In this document: one piece after another, positions 1-13,022 of the stretch
How positions within the stretch are numbered: position 1 is the stretch's first letter
Layout: every line of letters starts with the position of its first letter
Assembly: GCA_013398015.1 (NCBI GenBank)
Contig: VZRR01007600.1
Location: 496,001-560,000, forward strand
Length of the DNA: 64,000 bases
Direction of reading: 5' to 3'
Source: Oreocharis arfaki
Lineage: Eukaryota; Chordata; Aves; Passeriformes; Paramythiidae
Position numbers and translations under genes: made by a program
Notes under the pieces: generated by a model
Database searches by the model: none
What the model saw: only the letters and a program-made list of their open reading frames with translations
Told to the model about the DNA's origin: nothing

Positions 1-1527
1 AACAGAGAATGGTGTGGAGCTCGCTGCTGGCACCAATGAGTACATGTGTACTGCCATGACCAGATCTAGATTCTGCTGAACACAAAGTTGTCCAAGGATT
101 CAGTAGGAATTCACCTAGGGATTTAAATGCAAACAAGAACGAGTTCTGTCCTGTGAAATGACTTACACAAGTCAGGCTTGGAACATGACAGCAACCCGTG
201 TGAGAGCTGTTCTCTGTGACAAGGTTTGTTTTCTGCACATTGGCTCCCTGGTTTCTACTGTTGCAGTAGTTGGGAGAGTGCTGTAGCCAGGTGGGATCTG
301 GTGTTGTTCTGCCTGGCCAGAAGTTCATTTCCGTTAGAGGCCCTCCCTCTCTGAGTGGAAGATGTGGGATTAGCTGCTTGCAAGCAATAAAGCTGTTCCT
401 TTAGCAAGTACCAAATACCGATAGGATGTAATTTGTGCAACATGTCCGCATAATAATTCAGCTATTGGGAAGGGGGAACAAAATAAAGAGCCTTTATATT
501 TAAAAGTGCCACAGCCAAAACACTGGGAAATATGCTTGGAAAAAATAGGCTGGTGTCTACCTTGAAATCTTCAGAGACCAATTCAAGGGTTTCAGCTGCT
601 GTGGGCTGCTATCTTCACTGGGGCCTGACACACATCCTTACCAGCCCCTGCCCCTTGCTCGAGAAACACTATTTTAGGTAACACAGGCATGAATGATACA
701 CCACCTCTTTCAACTTGAGGAATAAAAAGTTCTCTCCCGCTTTCAGGAAACAAATACTGATCCTTATGGTACACCTGAGACACCAGAGAGTAACATGTGG
801 TAGGGAAGAAAAGCAAGTAATGGTAGTCTGGGGACAAAATAGAGATTTAGTGATTCAGAGATGCAGCTTTCCTTAGAGCAAAACAGAACATTTTATTGAT
901 TTCTCCATCTTTTTAAAATAGTTCTGTTGAATTTCATTATTCACGGGGCGACAGAAAATGTGCATTCTGAAATTCAAAAGTAAATAAAATCAGGAAAACT
1001 GAAGCTGTTATTCTGACCTCACTGCTCTTTGGCATCTCATTAGGCATTTCAAAGCTGTACAGAGAAAGGATGCATACAAAAATGTGTGAAATAAAAGAGA
1101 GAAAAAGTAAACAAAGAAACAATTACCACAAACTAAGCAGTGTAGTATTTTGTATAGGCTACATAAAGCATCATATAGTGATAGGATAATTTTCAGAATT
1201 CAGCTTTAAGCGAGTTAGAAATATAATTAGGGAATGAAGAGAGAGAATTTGTGGCACATTTGATTTCTACTGTCTTGAAGCATGGACTTCCCTCTGAAAA
1301 TTCAGAATTCCGTCTTCAGTTCTCTGCTCACTCGCATCTTGTTTTTTCACTGCATCTAGTGATGAGCTGTTCATAACATCAGATGTACATTCATACAGCT
1401 GCAGCTCTGTACCACTAGTAACATTGACCAAAAGCTGACACCACATTCCCGTAAGCAGATTTTAAATATGGTAGTTCTGGGCTTGACTGACATTTATCAT
1501 GAGTGGGCTACTGAAGTGGTTGCCTCT
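1..1527. other. Unassigned AT-rich non-coding DNA
   Basis: I see no gene and no recognisable repeat here. Open frames on both strands are 60-80 codons and overlap each other, as expected by chance. The stretch ends at the 5' boundary of the first solo LTR. The five bases just before the LTR (cctct, 1523-1527) are the likely left copy of its target-site duplication. Confidence 0.6.
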
Positions 1528-1688
1528 TGTCTTGTGTTTGCGCGGCAAAGTTTTAGTAGTGGAGGGCCACAGAGGTGGCTTCCGAGAGAAGACACCAGGC
1601 ACTGCCCTACATCAACAGGCTCCAAGATGGACCTGCTGCTGGCCAAAGCCAAGCCCATTAGCAATGTTGGTAGAGCCTTTGTGATAAC

Positions 1689-1695
1689 ATATTTA
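1689..1695 (+). promoter_or_regulatory. TATA-like box in LTR copy 1
   Basis: ATATTTA follows a GATAAC motif at the position where this LTR family carries its core promoter. The equivalent place in the second copy (about 60858-60870) has drifted and reads without a clear TATA. Current activity is unknown. Confidence 0.35.
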
Positions 1696-2253
1696 AGAAA
1701 GAGTAAAAACATGCTGAGCAAGAGTTGCGATGCAAAGAAGTGAGGAAAATGAGAAAAACAGCTCTGCAGACATCAAGGTGGAGGAAATGATCCAGGCACC
1801 AGAGCAGAGATTCCCCTGCAGCCTGTGATGAAGACCATGGTTAGGCCCCTCTGCAGTCTGTGGAAGTTCACAGTGGAGCAGAGATCCACATGCAGCCCAT
1901 GCAGGACTCCATGCCAGACCAGGCAGATGTGCCATGGAGGAAGCTGCAGTGAAGGCTTCTGGCAGGGCACCCATGCTGAAGCACTCTGTTCCTGAAGAAC
2001 TGACCCTGTGGAAAGGGATCCATGCTGGCGTGGTTCTTGAAGAACTGCAGCTCGAGGGACAGACCCATGCAGGAGTAGCTCATGTAAGACTATATTCATT
2101 GGGAAGCCCATAATGCTGGAGTAGGGTAAGGGTGTGAGGAAGAAGGAACAGCAGAGGCAGCATGTGATAAACTAACTGCAACTCCCATTCCTTGTCCCCT
2201 TGTGCTGCTGTGGCGAAGGAGATAGACAAATTGGAAGTTGAGCCCAGGAAGAA

Positions 2254-2272
2254 GGGAGGGGTGGGAGAGGGG
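2254..2272 (+). other. Putative G-quadruplex motif in LTR copy 1
   Basis: Four runs of at least three G (GGG, GGGG, GGG, GGGG) are separated by loops of 1, 1 and 3 bases, which meets the usual G3+N1-7 rule. It lies 57 bases upstream of the ATTAAA hexamer at 2329. The second copy of the family has an equivalent motif at 61477-61495. Folding is inferred from sequence only. Confidence 0.6.
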
Positions 2273-2328
2273 TTTTTTGGATTTGTTGTTATTTCTCAGT
2301 ATCCTCCTCTGTCATTAACTGACAACAA

Positions 2329-2334
2329 ATTAAA
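2329..2334 (+). terminator. ATTAAA polyadenylation-type signal of LTR copy 1
   Basis: The hexamer ATTAAA sits in the conserved 3' third of the LTR and is kept in the second copy at 61552-61557. It is followed by a T/G-containing stretch. In retroviral LTRs such a hexamer normally directs 3' end formation of the viral RNA. Its role here is inferred. Confidence 0.4.
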
Positions 2335-2531
2335 TTAATATTCCCGAAGTTGAGTCTGTTTTGCCCATGATGGTAATTGGTGAGTAATCTCCCTGTCCTT
2401 ATCTCAGTACACAAGCTTTTCATTATATTTTCTCTCCCTGTCCTGTTAAAGGGGTGGGGGGTGGGGTGTGGAGTGAGAAAGTGGCTTGGTGGGCAGCTGG
2501 TGGCCAGCTAAGGTCAACCCACTTTGCCTAT

Positions 2532-4721
2532 AGGGCCCTTCTCCCCTTGCTTTATCATTACCATCCCCTATGCGAGGGAGTGCAGTGCCCTACCCTATGT
2601 TCTCAGCCACAGCTTTGCTAAAGTCAGCCCTGCTAGTTCCCAGTGTCACAGAAGCAAGGAGCCACCAGCCACCACCCTAGGCAACAATTAAAGGTGTAAC
2701 TTGGAGGAACATGGTATTCATGCTCAATACTCTCATGGCTAATATCTAGAAGTTGTGTAGGGTGTGAAGTTAATGAAATTTTGCCTTTATAAAATTGGGA
2801 GAATTTGGTTCCCAGTGGCTCATTTGCCACTTGAAATGCAGGCAAATATAAGGCTGTCTAACTTCAAGCTATTATCAAGCTCTTACCTCCTTTTGGCCTT
2901 ATGCCTAATTTATCTTTACAAAATAATTGTTTTGGCCAAATTATTTTGTAACCTGGTTATGCATAAGTACTGTCCTCCAAAGAAAAGAGAGAAGAGAAAA
3001 AAGTACCATATGGTAACTCATTCCCATGCCTTTTTCATGTTTCTGTGGGAATGATGCAGCAGAGAATGCTGCATGGCCGGATCAAAGGTACCAGAACCTG
3101 ATCAAAAGGGTGTGTAGAAGTATTTGTTAAGGGTCACTTTACTGCATTGCAAAATGCCTGAAATGTGGGCACCTTTAACACTGCCACAAGACTCCTCGAT
3201 GTACGCTGAGATCACTGAGCAGAGTAACCTGTCGTTTATTACAGACACAAGAAAGCTGCTGCCTTTGAAATCTTGCTCTCACATAGCTCATTTACATTGA
3301 AATTGCCTTTCAACATCACACCATTGGTTATACTTATGTGATCCATTGACAGGTAAAATGTTCTTCGGGGGGAAGAGATGCAGCAACAAAGAAAACAGCA
3401 CCTCATGACAGAAAATTGTAGGGGTTTTTTGTGCCCACGGTTGTATGAAAAATGTGTGGCCTTCAAGGATACTGTGAGGAGGACAGGGCGAATTGAAACT
3501 AGGGTCAAATGTCTTTAAGTCCTGCATGTCTACCTTTGCAGCCTTTGAAAACATCAGATCTATGTGGAGTATTATCTACTCTGAAGAGGAATCATTTCTG
3601 CTGGTAGTAGCTTTTTTAAGGAGGTGGGACTAGATGCATCACCACTGCAAAGTAGGAGATTTCCGTTGACTTCAGAGACAGTGGCAAGATCAGGACAGGC
3701 CTCTTAGAATATTATACAGGAAGAACTTAAAGGATTTTTCTGGCTGTTTGAGTGACAGATAACAGAAAAGCACAGACTGCATAGTTTGTGGTGTAAGAAT
3801 CTGATACTTCCTTGATATGCTCTGCCTTTTGGACTGATGTTCAAATAGTAATTATAAATGATGACTGTGATGAATACTGACTTTGCTCGATGCCTTCTCT
3901 GGTACTGCACTGTAAGTCATCATTAAAATACGTAGCTTGAAATAAAAATATTTCAATGCACTATTTGCATTTTCAATGCACAATTTCACTATTTCAAAAG
4001 CCTTTCTCTTCAGCAATTAAATATAATGAGCAGGACTTTTATGTGAGGTGATCTCTGCTTTCTTATATAGCAGATTGTCTTACTGATTTCACTGCAAGTG
4101 CTACATTTCCACTGCTAACATGGCCTTTGTAGGTCACCTCAAGGTCTGACCTTCATCCTACCTTCTGGGTATGTTTTATGTGTGTCTGGAGCTAGCGTGA
4201 ACTACAGTATTTGGGAGTTAAGCTGGGTCTCACTTCTTATACAAGGATTGTTGTTAGAGTGGTTTGTCTGAATTGTTCTGCTGTGATTATTTTTATTTTA
4301 GTTGCTCAGCCTTTGCATTGAGGCAGTGCAGGGAAATGTGGCAATCCCTGTCCTATTAGTCAGCTTTGGGTCCATGAACTGACCACATTGCTATTTATCT
4401 GTCCCTGAGTAGTGTGTGGATGATAAATATGTGAAAGTATTTTTCTAGTCTTTTCATTTGATTGAGATAAAACCCCAATAAGAATGCATTTCAGAATTAT
4501 TTGGTGAGTGAGTGCTAGTGAGGACATACCCATGTTAAAGGTCAGTATTTCCAGTTTGTCTGGACAGAGCTGGTGAGATGAATTCTATAGAGAAACTGAC
4601 AGGGGTCTGGAAAATTGTACATCCTTGAGGAGCAGCCGTTCCACTTCCCATATCTAAGATGATGTCCCCAGTGACCTTGTCCAAGAAAAAGAGAAACAGC
4701 AGAATGCCTCTTTGCAATGTT
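2532..4721. other. Unassigned non-coding DNA
   Basis: No gene is recognised. One visible local pattern is the 11-mer TTTCAATGCAC at 3951-3961, repeated exactly at 3971-3981 (20-bp spacing). Open frames stay below 100 codons and overlap on both strands near 3240-3550 without recognisable content. Confidence 0.6.
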
Positions 4722-4784
4722 TTCACAGAATCATGAAATGAGTTGGGTTGGAAGGGATCCTTAAAGTTCAGCTACAGCAACTAG
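4722..4784 (-). mobile_element. CR1 LINE fragment, 3' end
   Basis: The + strand reads as the reverse complement of an avian CR1 3' end: a degenerate CAGAATCATGAAATG followed by the GGTTGGAAGGGATCCTTAAAG block. This is the last 60 or so bases of a 5'-truncated copy. It is diverged, with the 8-bp tail partly lost, so it is an old insertion. Confidence 0.8.
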
Positions 4785-5398
4785 TTAAAGGCTCAGGTGG
4801 AAATGAAATTCCTTCTGGCTTAGCACACTGCTTCAGTGACAGCAGGGGTAACTTAAGTGGTCAGAGGCTTTTCATTTAATCTCAAGGAAGCAAGTTTGAA
4901 GCTACAGCAACATATATTAGCATAAAATCTCAGTAATATTTTTAGTGCTTCAGAAATAAAGAATTACATAGCTGTTTAACCCATCTCGGTATCTCTCCGG
5001 TGTATCAATAATGCCCTAATTTCTCAAGTATTTTTGAAAATTAGCTGTTTCCTTATGTCAGACAATACCTTCCTAAAACCAGGAGATGGAGCCCTGCAGC
5101 CAAAGCCTATCACCAACTGCTGAGTCTATACCCAGAAGAAATACTTTTTAATTGTATTTGAGGAGAACATGTATCAGTTCTGCTTCCTTGTGGTAAGATT
5201 TGATGTGTGCCATCACTCATCAGGTTTGTGGCTACTGAGTAAGGAAATGGTCTGATGGGCTTCCGTCTTCAGAAGAGGGCAGGCAACTGGAAGACAGAAG
5301 GCTGCAAATAGTCTGTTCAATTTTTTACAGGTGGCTAGTGAGTGTGCTAATAAATTCTTTGGTAATGTTAATGGGGCTGAGATGAAACTGTCTGCTAC

Positions 5399-5600
5399 AT
5401 GAGAGAAGGGAGTAGAGCAATTCCGCAGTGTCAGGACGGCAGGGAGCCCTGGGCTCCAAGGGTGCATCCCATCATGGGATGCCTGAGGGGGCATCGCACA
5501 GCACCAGGGGCGTGGCACAGATGGGCCCAGAGAGGCTTCCTTGTCACCCCTAGGGCTCCAGGGGCTCTGAACCTAGCTACCTGCTGCTGAAGGCTCTGCT
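5399..5600. other. GC-rich patch, unassigned
   Basis: This stretch is clearly richer in G and C than its surroundings but has few CpGs, so it is not a CpG island. It includes a short hairpin, CATCCCA / TGGGATG around a 3-base loop (5466-5482 region). Open frames of 63 (+) and 101 (-) codons cross it and match nothing I know. It could be an old exon, a decayed repeat or a regulatory patch. Confidence 0.3.
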
Positions 5601-5627
5601 GTTCACATGGTATTTATATTGGGCCGT

Positions 5628-5696
5628 GCCGTGCCAGTTTAATCCATTAACAGGGCAATGAGGAGGGAGGGACTGCCTGTGAGAATCTGGCACGGC
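5628..5696. repeat. 10-bp inverted repeat with 49-base spacer
   Basis: GCCGTGCCAG (5628-5637) is the exact reverse complement of CTGGCACGGC (5687-5696). The left arm also overlaps a tandem GTGCC-GTGCC, so a shifted pairing is possible. A TATTTATATT run precedes the left arm at 5611-5620. Arms this GC-rich and exact stand out in AT-rich DNA. No known structured RNA is recognised. Confidence 0.55.
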
Positions 5697-8600
5697 CTAA
5701 AAGCCCTCTGTGTACTCAGTGCTTGATTTACGCAGCCTGTCAAAGTCTGCCAAAGCTGGCCACTTCCCTTTTCACGTTATTAGTCAGTTATTAACAAGGG
5801 CAGTGCTTAGCAACTTAATTCAGCAACATTAGCCACGATCTTCCTGGAGTACAGATGTCCAAGTTCCGCTTACCAGCTACACTGCTTGATTTCAGCACAA
5901 GCGATGCACCTCGGTGCAGTCTGCTGCCTACATGGCGGGACAAGCAGGGGAGACTGTTTGTGGCATACATACATGAAAAGCACGCGCTCAAGTAATCCAG
6001 GAAGACTGTTCACTTCACTGCATACACACATGAAAAAGAACATGAATCTTGCAAAACCATTTGCTTCCCTGGAGTACAAACATATTCAAAAAATGTGGAG
6101 CAGGGAAAACCATTCACTGCAGTTATTTTGCTTTGTTTTGGCAACACAGTATGCTGGATGCTGGCTGGCTCTCCTTCCAGTCCAGACAAGCGCAGGGCTG
6201 CTGGAGCAGCACAGAGCAGCATTTCCAATGCCAGTGACCTGCAACTAATTCTGTGGGGATGATTTCAGGGCAAAGGAGGGAAAGGACAGCCCCAGTGTCA
6301 AACCAACTGGCAAGAGTTCAGCTCGAGATTTTCTTTATTTCGGTAAAGTCTTGGATTCATAAGTTTAGAAGTACACTTCGAAGATTATGCTGCTATTGGA
6401 GAACTCATCAATTCCTCAGTCATACTGATTTCCTGAGTGCCAGCTTCCACTGTGGTATAAACAGAAAACAATGAAAGTAGATTAAAAAATGAGAGTTTGA
6501 GTTGTGACGCCTCCAAAACCTAGAACTGGAGCCCTGTGAGCTTGATGGCAGTGAGCACATTCTGAAGCTTTTCTAACATGTTAAGAAGGAACTCCACTGC
6601 CCTAGCTGCACTAGGGTATCCATCTCCTGCAATGCTCATCGGCACAGTATGGATACAAGGATCTGGTGCAGAAACTGTTCCCGAAACCACTCTTTTAAAG
6701 GGCAATGAAATGTTACACTATGTCTGCTGGTTCCCATGCCAGCTATGGAAAGCATCAGATGGCACTGAGTGGCTGCACTTCTCCACACGCTGTTGCCCTC
6801 TTCCGCAGCCAGTGAGAAGGGTACATGGCACAGGGAAAAGAACAAGGATGCTGTCCATCCATCATTGTTAATTAAGACATCAATTTCTTGCCTCTATCTG
6901 AATGAAAGATGTTTTAGAAATTTATGGTACCAGTTGTGCACAGAATCAGTCTTGATTTTGTTGTTTGGTTTTGACAATTTTATCTAAATTTACAGCCTGT
7001 AAAGGGCACTTCTCTTGCAGAGTTGTCAAAGACACCCTAAATGTTGAGCTTGATGCTTCAGATGAATTTGGGAGTGGGGAATTGTCTCAAAAAACAGTGC
7101 TTAAAAGCAATCAGGACAACAGCCTTCACAAAACAACCTGTACTGCCTGGCTGTAGAATAATTAACTCAATAATTGGCTCATGACTGCATATACCAGAAT
7201 GACATCTAGAAATGACAAGGTGTTTGCGGGCCTCCCTGGGTGACTGTTAGAAGCCAGGAGCAGTTTGTCCTCCTATTCTCTCTTTATTTCGGTTGTTACA
7301 GACACCAGCCAGAAGGATGGAAGTACCCTCACAAAAAGCCCTAACACAGGCTGTTATATGTAAACAGTAAACATTTTTTTGCAGGTAGAGGTTGTGAGCA
7401 GCTTTCAAAAGGTGCGTTTATCATGTTTTGTGGGGTTTGGGTTGTGAGAAGTAGTATCTCTTATTGGGTCGCCTTAGACAGCTGGGTAAAAATGATGAAC
7501 TTTTGGCATACAGGCCCTTTTTTATTTGGCTGTTCCTAAGTTTTGATGTGTCTCTAAGGAAAAAAATAGCAGTTCATCTTCTGAAAATAGATATATAATA
7601 TATGAAATATGTACTCTAACACATTCAAACAACCTAGCCTCCGGATCCACCACTGAGAGCACATTTCATGGAAATGTTAAAAGTGAGAGGGTGCTTTCAT
7701 TTTCTGTATTTGTTGGGCTTGTGTCAGATGACTTAAACCTGCCTTGCCAAATGTGGGGTGTTTCTATTAGAAATAATTGGTCCACAAATACAGCTTCAGA
7801 GCATATGGATTTCTTTGGAGAGCGACAGAAGTTCACTAAAATTCACTGGTTTGCAACTGAATAATTAAAACTTGTGCTTTGAAACAATGGTCTTGTCATC
7901 ATCCAAGAGAAAAAACCTAACATATTAGTTAGTTGATACTATGATCAAATGCTTTTCTGATGCTGTCTATAAAGTGACTCTAGCCCTCACCTGATTGTTA
8001 TCAGGGAGGATAAAAAGAAAGGCCTGACACCCCCCCTTGTGATTCCCACAACCTATGAACAAACAAAAAATTCCCTTTGCCTGCTTTGCTGTATTTTCAG
8101 CCGGAGCGCATTACATTGAAGTGAATGGTTTTCAGATGAAAGTTGTGATTTTAATGTATTTAGCTGCAATGAACTCTGTTCAAACAAACACAGGCAGTGA
8201 ATAATGCCATGCCATGAGGTGTTCTGGATTATCCCTGATGTACTGAGAACAAAGTTCTCCTCCTTTTGCTAGGTGGTCTCTGGACATCAATTACCAGCTA
8301 TTTTGCTTCATCTTCAGAATGAACTGCATAGAGCTCTTTACCACTTCTCTTTGAAAGCCTCACAAAACCCTCTGAAATTATTTTCTACTCAAAATCATAT
8401 TTAAAATGGGTATATTTCCGTGTATAAAAGATACATTTTCTGTACTGGAAGATGAGCGATATTACTGGTTCTAACTTTCTTGGCCAAATTCCTCCATACA
8501 TCTTTCTGAATTACTAATGTCTGCATTTACATACATTAGTGAAAATAAAACCTGAGCATGAATATTTTCATGTACTATTTCTGAAAGGAGCATGCTAGGA

Positions 8601-11600
8601 AATAAAATGCAAACTAATGTAGCTGGAATGTGATGCTAACAATAGTGCTCTGTGACTTTTCAGAGTACATGAAGGAAGATGCCAGCTTCCAGCCGAGTTC
8701 AAGGTGGCAGTTGATATTAGACAGCATTTTCAGCCTCAGGACTCATTTTTATTATTTGACATTGATTTTTCTGAGAGAAAAAGGAAGGCATTTTCTGGCC
8801 AATAATAATTCAGCTCAACAAAATTGATTATTTATGTGAAGACACTTCTGGGAGCTGAAGGAACGAGTGCAGAGAAGGGTAAGATGAAGAATGAATAGTC
8901 ATGGATGTGGCCCTGGGTTGCTATATGTGGTCCCATTGTGGAAGGACAAGTGCATTTGTTTGATGCTGGGTGAAAATTTACCTGGGATTGATTGTAATTA
9001 CTTATTTTAAGGAGTCTTTCCTTATTATTCCTTTCCCAGAAAAGGTCAGTCTAAAGTTTCTTCTGGCACAAATTTGTGCCGAAGGTGTTTGTAAAAAAAT
9101 ATTTTAAAATTTTTCTTCCATTTCTTTGTTCCTAAAAAATTTTCACATACCCCTACCTCATTTCTGTTGCTGCTGTGGCTACTGGGCAGGAAGCTACTGG
9201 TCCCAAGGACAGCTGAGGAGCTTGTCCTGCTGATAAGTCTCTCAGCTGAGTGGAGTTCCAGTGAGGCTGGGTTAGATGAGTTGCCTGGGTAGCTCTTAGA
9301 AAAGCAACGAGTATGGAAACCCTCCTCAAAGCTTGTGGGGCTGTATGCCCAACCCTGCAGCTGAGAAGGAGCTGCTGCTGCCTCACTGATTCCTCCTGTG
9401 ACACGTTTGTGCTGAAAACGGGCAGCCCTGAAAGAAGGTACTCCAGGGGGCTAGTGCTTCACCATTAAGGTTAATTTCTAGGACACTGTTTCTTGTTCTA
9501 TTGGGTAGTAGAGACTGTGAGAGAGCATCCAAAATGAAGCATCCATCTGTCCCTTTGTGTGACAAATGTTTCAGGCTGTTTAATCTGTTCATGTAAAGAC
9601 TTAAAAACCCCAAACCACATGTATCTGGTGGCTTGATACTGTGCAAGGGATGGGATATTTAGCAGCTCTTGCTAAATAGTTCTTGTGTACCTTGAGGAAT
9701 AATGTACTCTGTTTTGGAAAACTCTGGCAGTGGAAATGGGGGTTTTTTCCGTAATTATAAGAATAAAAAACTGTCTACTGTGCTTTAGATGACATGGTTC
9801 AGAACAATGTTTTTTGTCAATAACCAGTGTGGTACACATGGTGTAATTGTTACCAGTAATTTTGTTGTTATATTGACTCTACTTTTGTTGATTTCCTTCT
9901 TAATTTCATTTGATTTATTATCATTGCTGAGGCATTGACTGCAGTATGAAGAAAAATGTGTCAAGTGATACGTGCCTAGGACTGAAATTTAGCAAAGTTT
10001 TCTTTTAAAAGAAAGAAGAGGAGGAAGGGAAGAAATCTCTACTTCCTTTGCTTGTCACAGCCTGCAATACTGATCCTCTGAGTTTGGGAGAACACACACA
10101 TAACAAACTCTGCCAGTTATATTTTCACAAATCTACCAGCACATTATAAAGACACATGTAGACATTAGGATGGTTTAGTTAATTGCCTTTTATATGTGTT
10201 TTATTAAGCTCAATAGGTGTTAGATTAGAGATTTCATATCTGGAATTATTTCCTCCCAACCCGCTTGGATATTTTTTTGGGATCTTTTTCTTATAGTGAT
10301 ATTTTTATGTATGTAATCTGGAAATATTTTTATTATTTTGAGGTAAGACTTAAAGGTCTCACTGTTGATTAGGATGGCACTGAAGAGTCTTCCTGCATCC
10401 ATTTCAAAGCCCCAGAAGATCGTTTTGTCATCCATCAAATGTAGGTGTTAAGGGACAACAAAATTTCCAACAGGAAGCACATGCAACAGTCAGAATAATC
10501 CTGCTCTGCTCTGAAAGTAGATGACATAAGCCTAACATCTTGAGGCTGAAACAAGCTAAACATGTCATTGCTTGATAAAATATGCTAATGGTGTATTTCA
10601 CAAATTAAAATTATTGTTTCTCATTTCCATTTGATTGTACTATTTCATCTTCTTGTGGCTGGAGTCTTCTCTGAATCATATTACGATCAATAAGGCTGAA
10701 CAAAAAGAAGTGCCCCTGTGGACCACGTATTGAAACAAAAAAATCCAAAAGATAGTTTTTGTTGGTTCCCACTATGCTTCTCGTTAGGTGTCATCAGTTA
10801 GTGGTTGACTAGACAGAGTCTAGACTAGAGATTATATGTATAGAGAAGGGATTACACATACATATTTCAACATTAGCCCACAAAACATTACACAGAAAAA
10901 AAATACATTTCATACTTTTTACCTCCTAAAACCATAACTGAATAATGAAACATCATGTCCTTCTACTTTGTCTGTAACTTTTATAAAAAGTTAGTATAAA
11001 ACACTTTTACAAATTGTGAAAACCAAGCATATATGAAAATTTTTGGTTTTGTTTTTATGTAAGATAGTATAGAAATATTTCAAAAGCTTAAACTTTTACT
11101 TTACCAGTATGCCTTTGTACAGTTTTAAAGTCCATTTTGAAAATTACCTCTCCAAAGAGAATATACAGCATAATTGGATGTGCCCTGTCAATTACAAACT
11201 GATTCTCTTAAAGCTAACATTGGCAAGACGTTGATAACTAAATGCACCAACTTAGAGAAACCACTGGTTAGCACTTATTCTACAGGTCAAGGATAAAAGT
11301 AATTTGATCTTAAAATATGGGCAATCTCATGCCCAATAAAGAATGATGAAAAAAGACCTTTCACATATGAAATAGGATGGTATAAATTTTATGCACCCCA
11401 TGATTAAATGCACTAAAAATCCCGTATACATACAGACTTGGTCTTGGACTACCAGTGTTAGGTGACCTTTCCTGAAACACTCAAAATGACATTTAAAGTG
11501 CAGATGGTATAAATAATCCTTTCTGTTTACTAAACTTGCTTAGTTTTATTGTAAACCTGGAGTTTATATCCAGTCTGCAGCTGAAGCCTAGAGAGACTCC

Positions 11601-13022
11601 CTGATAACTGGAAAACCATACTGAGAAGGCAAAGGAGAGGAGAGAGAAAACTGTCATTTTTTGGCTCCCAGTTGTGGATGTGACTTGCATAGGAAAGACA
11701 TGATAGAAGAAGGAGGAACATCTGTGGTCAGAGGGATTTGTAGGAATAGGGCAAGACTCAAAATTTACCCATTGCTAGCATAGTCCATGCAGTGGAAGCA
11801 GCTGGAGGGTCTTTGCACCCAGGCAAATGCCAGGGCAGACAGCCAGGACTTTCATCTGTCACAACTCATGTATTTTTCCAACTTTAGCTGTTTTGACCAA
11901 TTCCTTGCCAATACCCTTGGGTCTGGCTGATAAATCTTGGAGATGTTTTTCAGTGAGAGACTGGTAAGGGTAGGCTCTTTCCTCTTCTCTCTGTTTCCAG
12001 CAAAAAAATAACTTTCAGTATTTCCACTACCTCAATTCCAAGTGATTTTTAGTGAAGAAGCTGAAAAAAGGCACCAGGCGTATTTTTAAAACACCATTTA
12101 ACACCCCCAACCCAACAAACAAGCCTAGAACTGTAGAGAGCTGTTGTAGTTTGCCATTCTGCTTGTAAGAAATATTGAACACTTGCATGCTTGCAGACAT
12201 TGTCCTATTATTGGACTTGTTCACATTGCTGTGGCTTTCTGACACTGAGGAACACTTACAAGTTGTCCTGTTGGAGGACCAGGTGGCTCAGCTAATCCGC
12301 AGGGGGACATATCTCCAGATGGTTTTCCATGGGCAGAAGAAGCTTATCCAAGGTCAAAATGTCAAGAGCTGTCACTGTCAGCAGTCAGCCAGGGAGCTGG
12401 GCTGGTGGACATAAACCTCCTTTGGAGTCTGAGTTGCAGCCAGTTTGTGGTAAAGCACAGAAAATGAGCTTTCAGGCATCTTTATCAACGCTTCTCTTGC
12501 TTCAGAGAACCTTAATCAAGGAAGAGATATGATTTTCCTTTGTACAATAGTTGTTAATGTTTAATTATGTATTCTGAAAGATGAGGACTTTGGTTGAATT
12601 GTCTCTTCAATGAAGCAAGGGAAATAAATGGACACAATAGGGCAGGTCCCAAGCTACCCAAACTAAGTCTGATGACTTCCAGCCTTTGTGAAAAAGTTGT
12701 ATCTGTTGCTTGTACAAAAAAAAATATATCTACAAATCCTTCCTTCAATTAGCAACAGTATTGCTGAAATGAAGTAGTGGTTCTCATTAGAAGAAAGCTG
12801 TTCAGTTTCTTAGAACATTCTTTTTATATATTTATGGAAGAAATCCAGTCACATGCATAAAAAATGCTAACAAGAGAAGAATCAAACATTTTAATATGTT
12901 GCAAAACCAAACTTGCACTCGTGAAATTTAATGAGAAATTTAGTTACAGATTTAAGTGGAGCGAGAAATACATCTTACAAACCCTGCTGAGAAGATGTGC
13001 ATAATTTCTAATGTAGTGGTTA

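Larger units (their letters stand above)
1528..2526 (+). mobile_element. Solo LTR, ERVL-like, family A (copy 1, old)
   Basis: This is a non-autonomous remnant of an endogenous retrovirus: one long terminal repeat left after recombination between the two ends of a provirus. It aligns along its length with the copy at 60685-61733. Shared blocks include 1620-1700 with 60791-60870, the proline/glycine-codon-like array near 1815-1900 with 60995-61090, 2160-2260 with 61375-61490, and 2328-2405 with 61551-61627. The 5' edge starts TGTC. The 3' edge is degraded, so 2526 is approximate. Flanking 5-mers are cctct (1523-1527) and cctat (2527-2531), a 4/5 match that fits the 5-bp duplication of this class. 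A TATA-like ATATTTA lies at 1689-1695 and an ATTAAA polyadenylation-type hexamer at 2329-2334. The frames across it (for example 1468-1743) have no viral homology I recognise. The family assignment rests on remembered avian LTR consensus and on the internal match. Confidence 0.85.
4785..13022. other. Long unassigned AT-rich stretch
   Basis: About 8.2 kb without a recognisable gene or transposable element. It contains a GC-richer patch at 5399-5600, an inverted repeat at 5628-5696, a purine run near 10005-10036 and scattered A/T runs. The many open frames are under about 120 codons and overlap in antisense pairs (for example 5886-6248 with 6010-6228), which points to chance frames. Confidence 0.55.

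Noticed and set aside
1468..2111. Frames of 61-112 codons on both strands
   Set aside because: They fall mostly inside the older family A LTR (from 1528) and are not viral genes or host exons.
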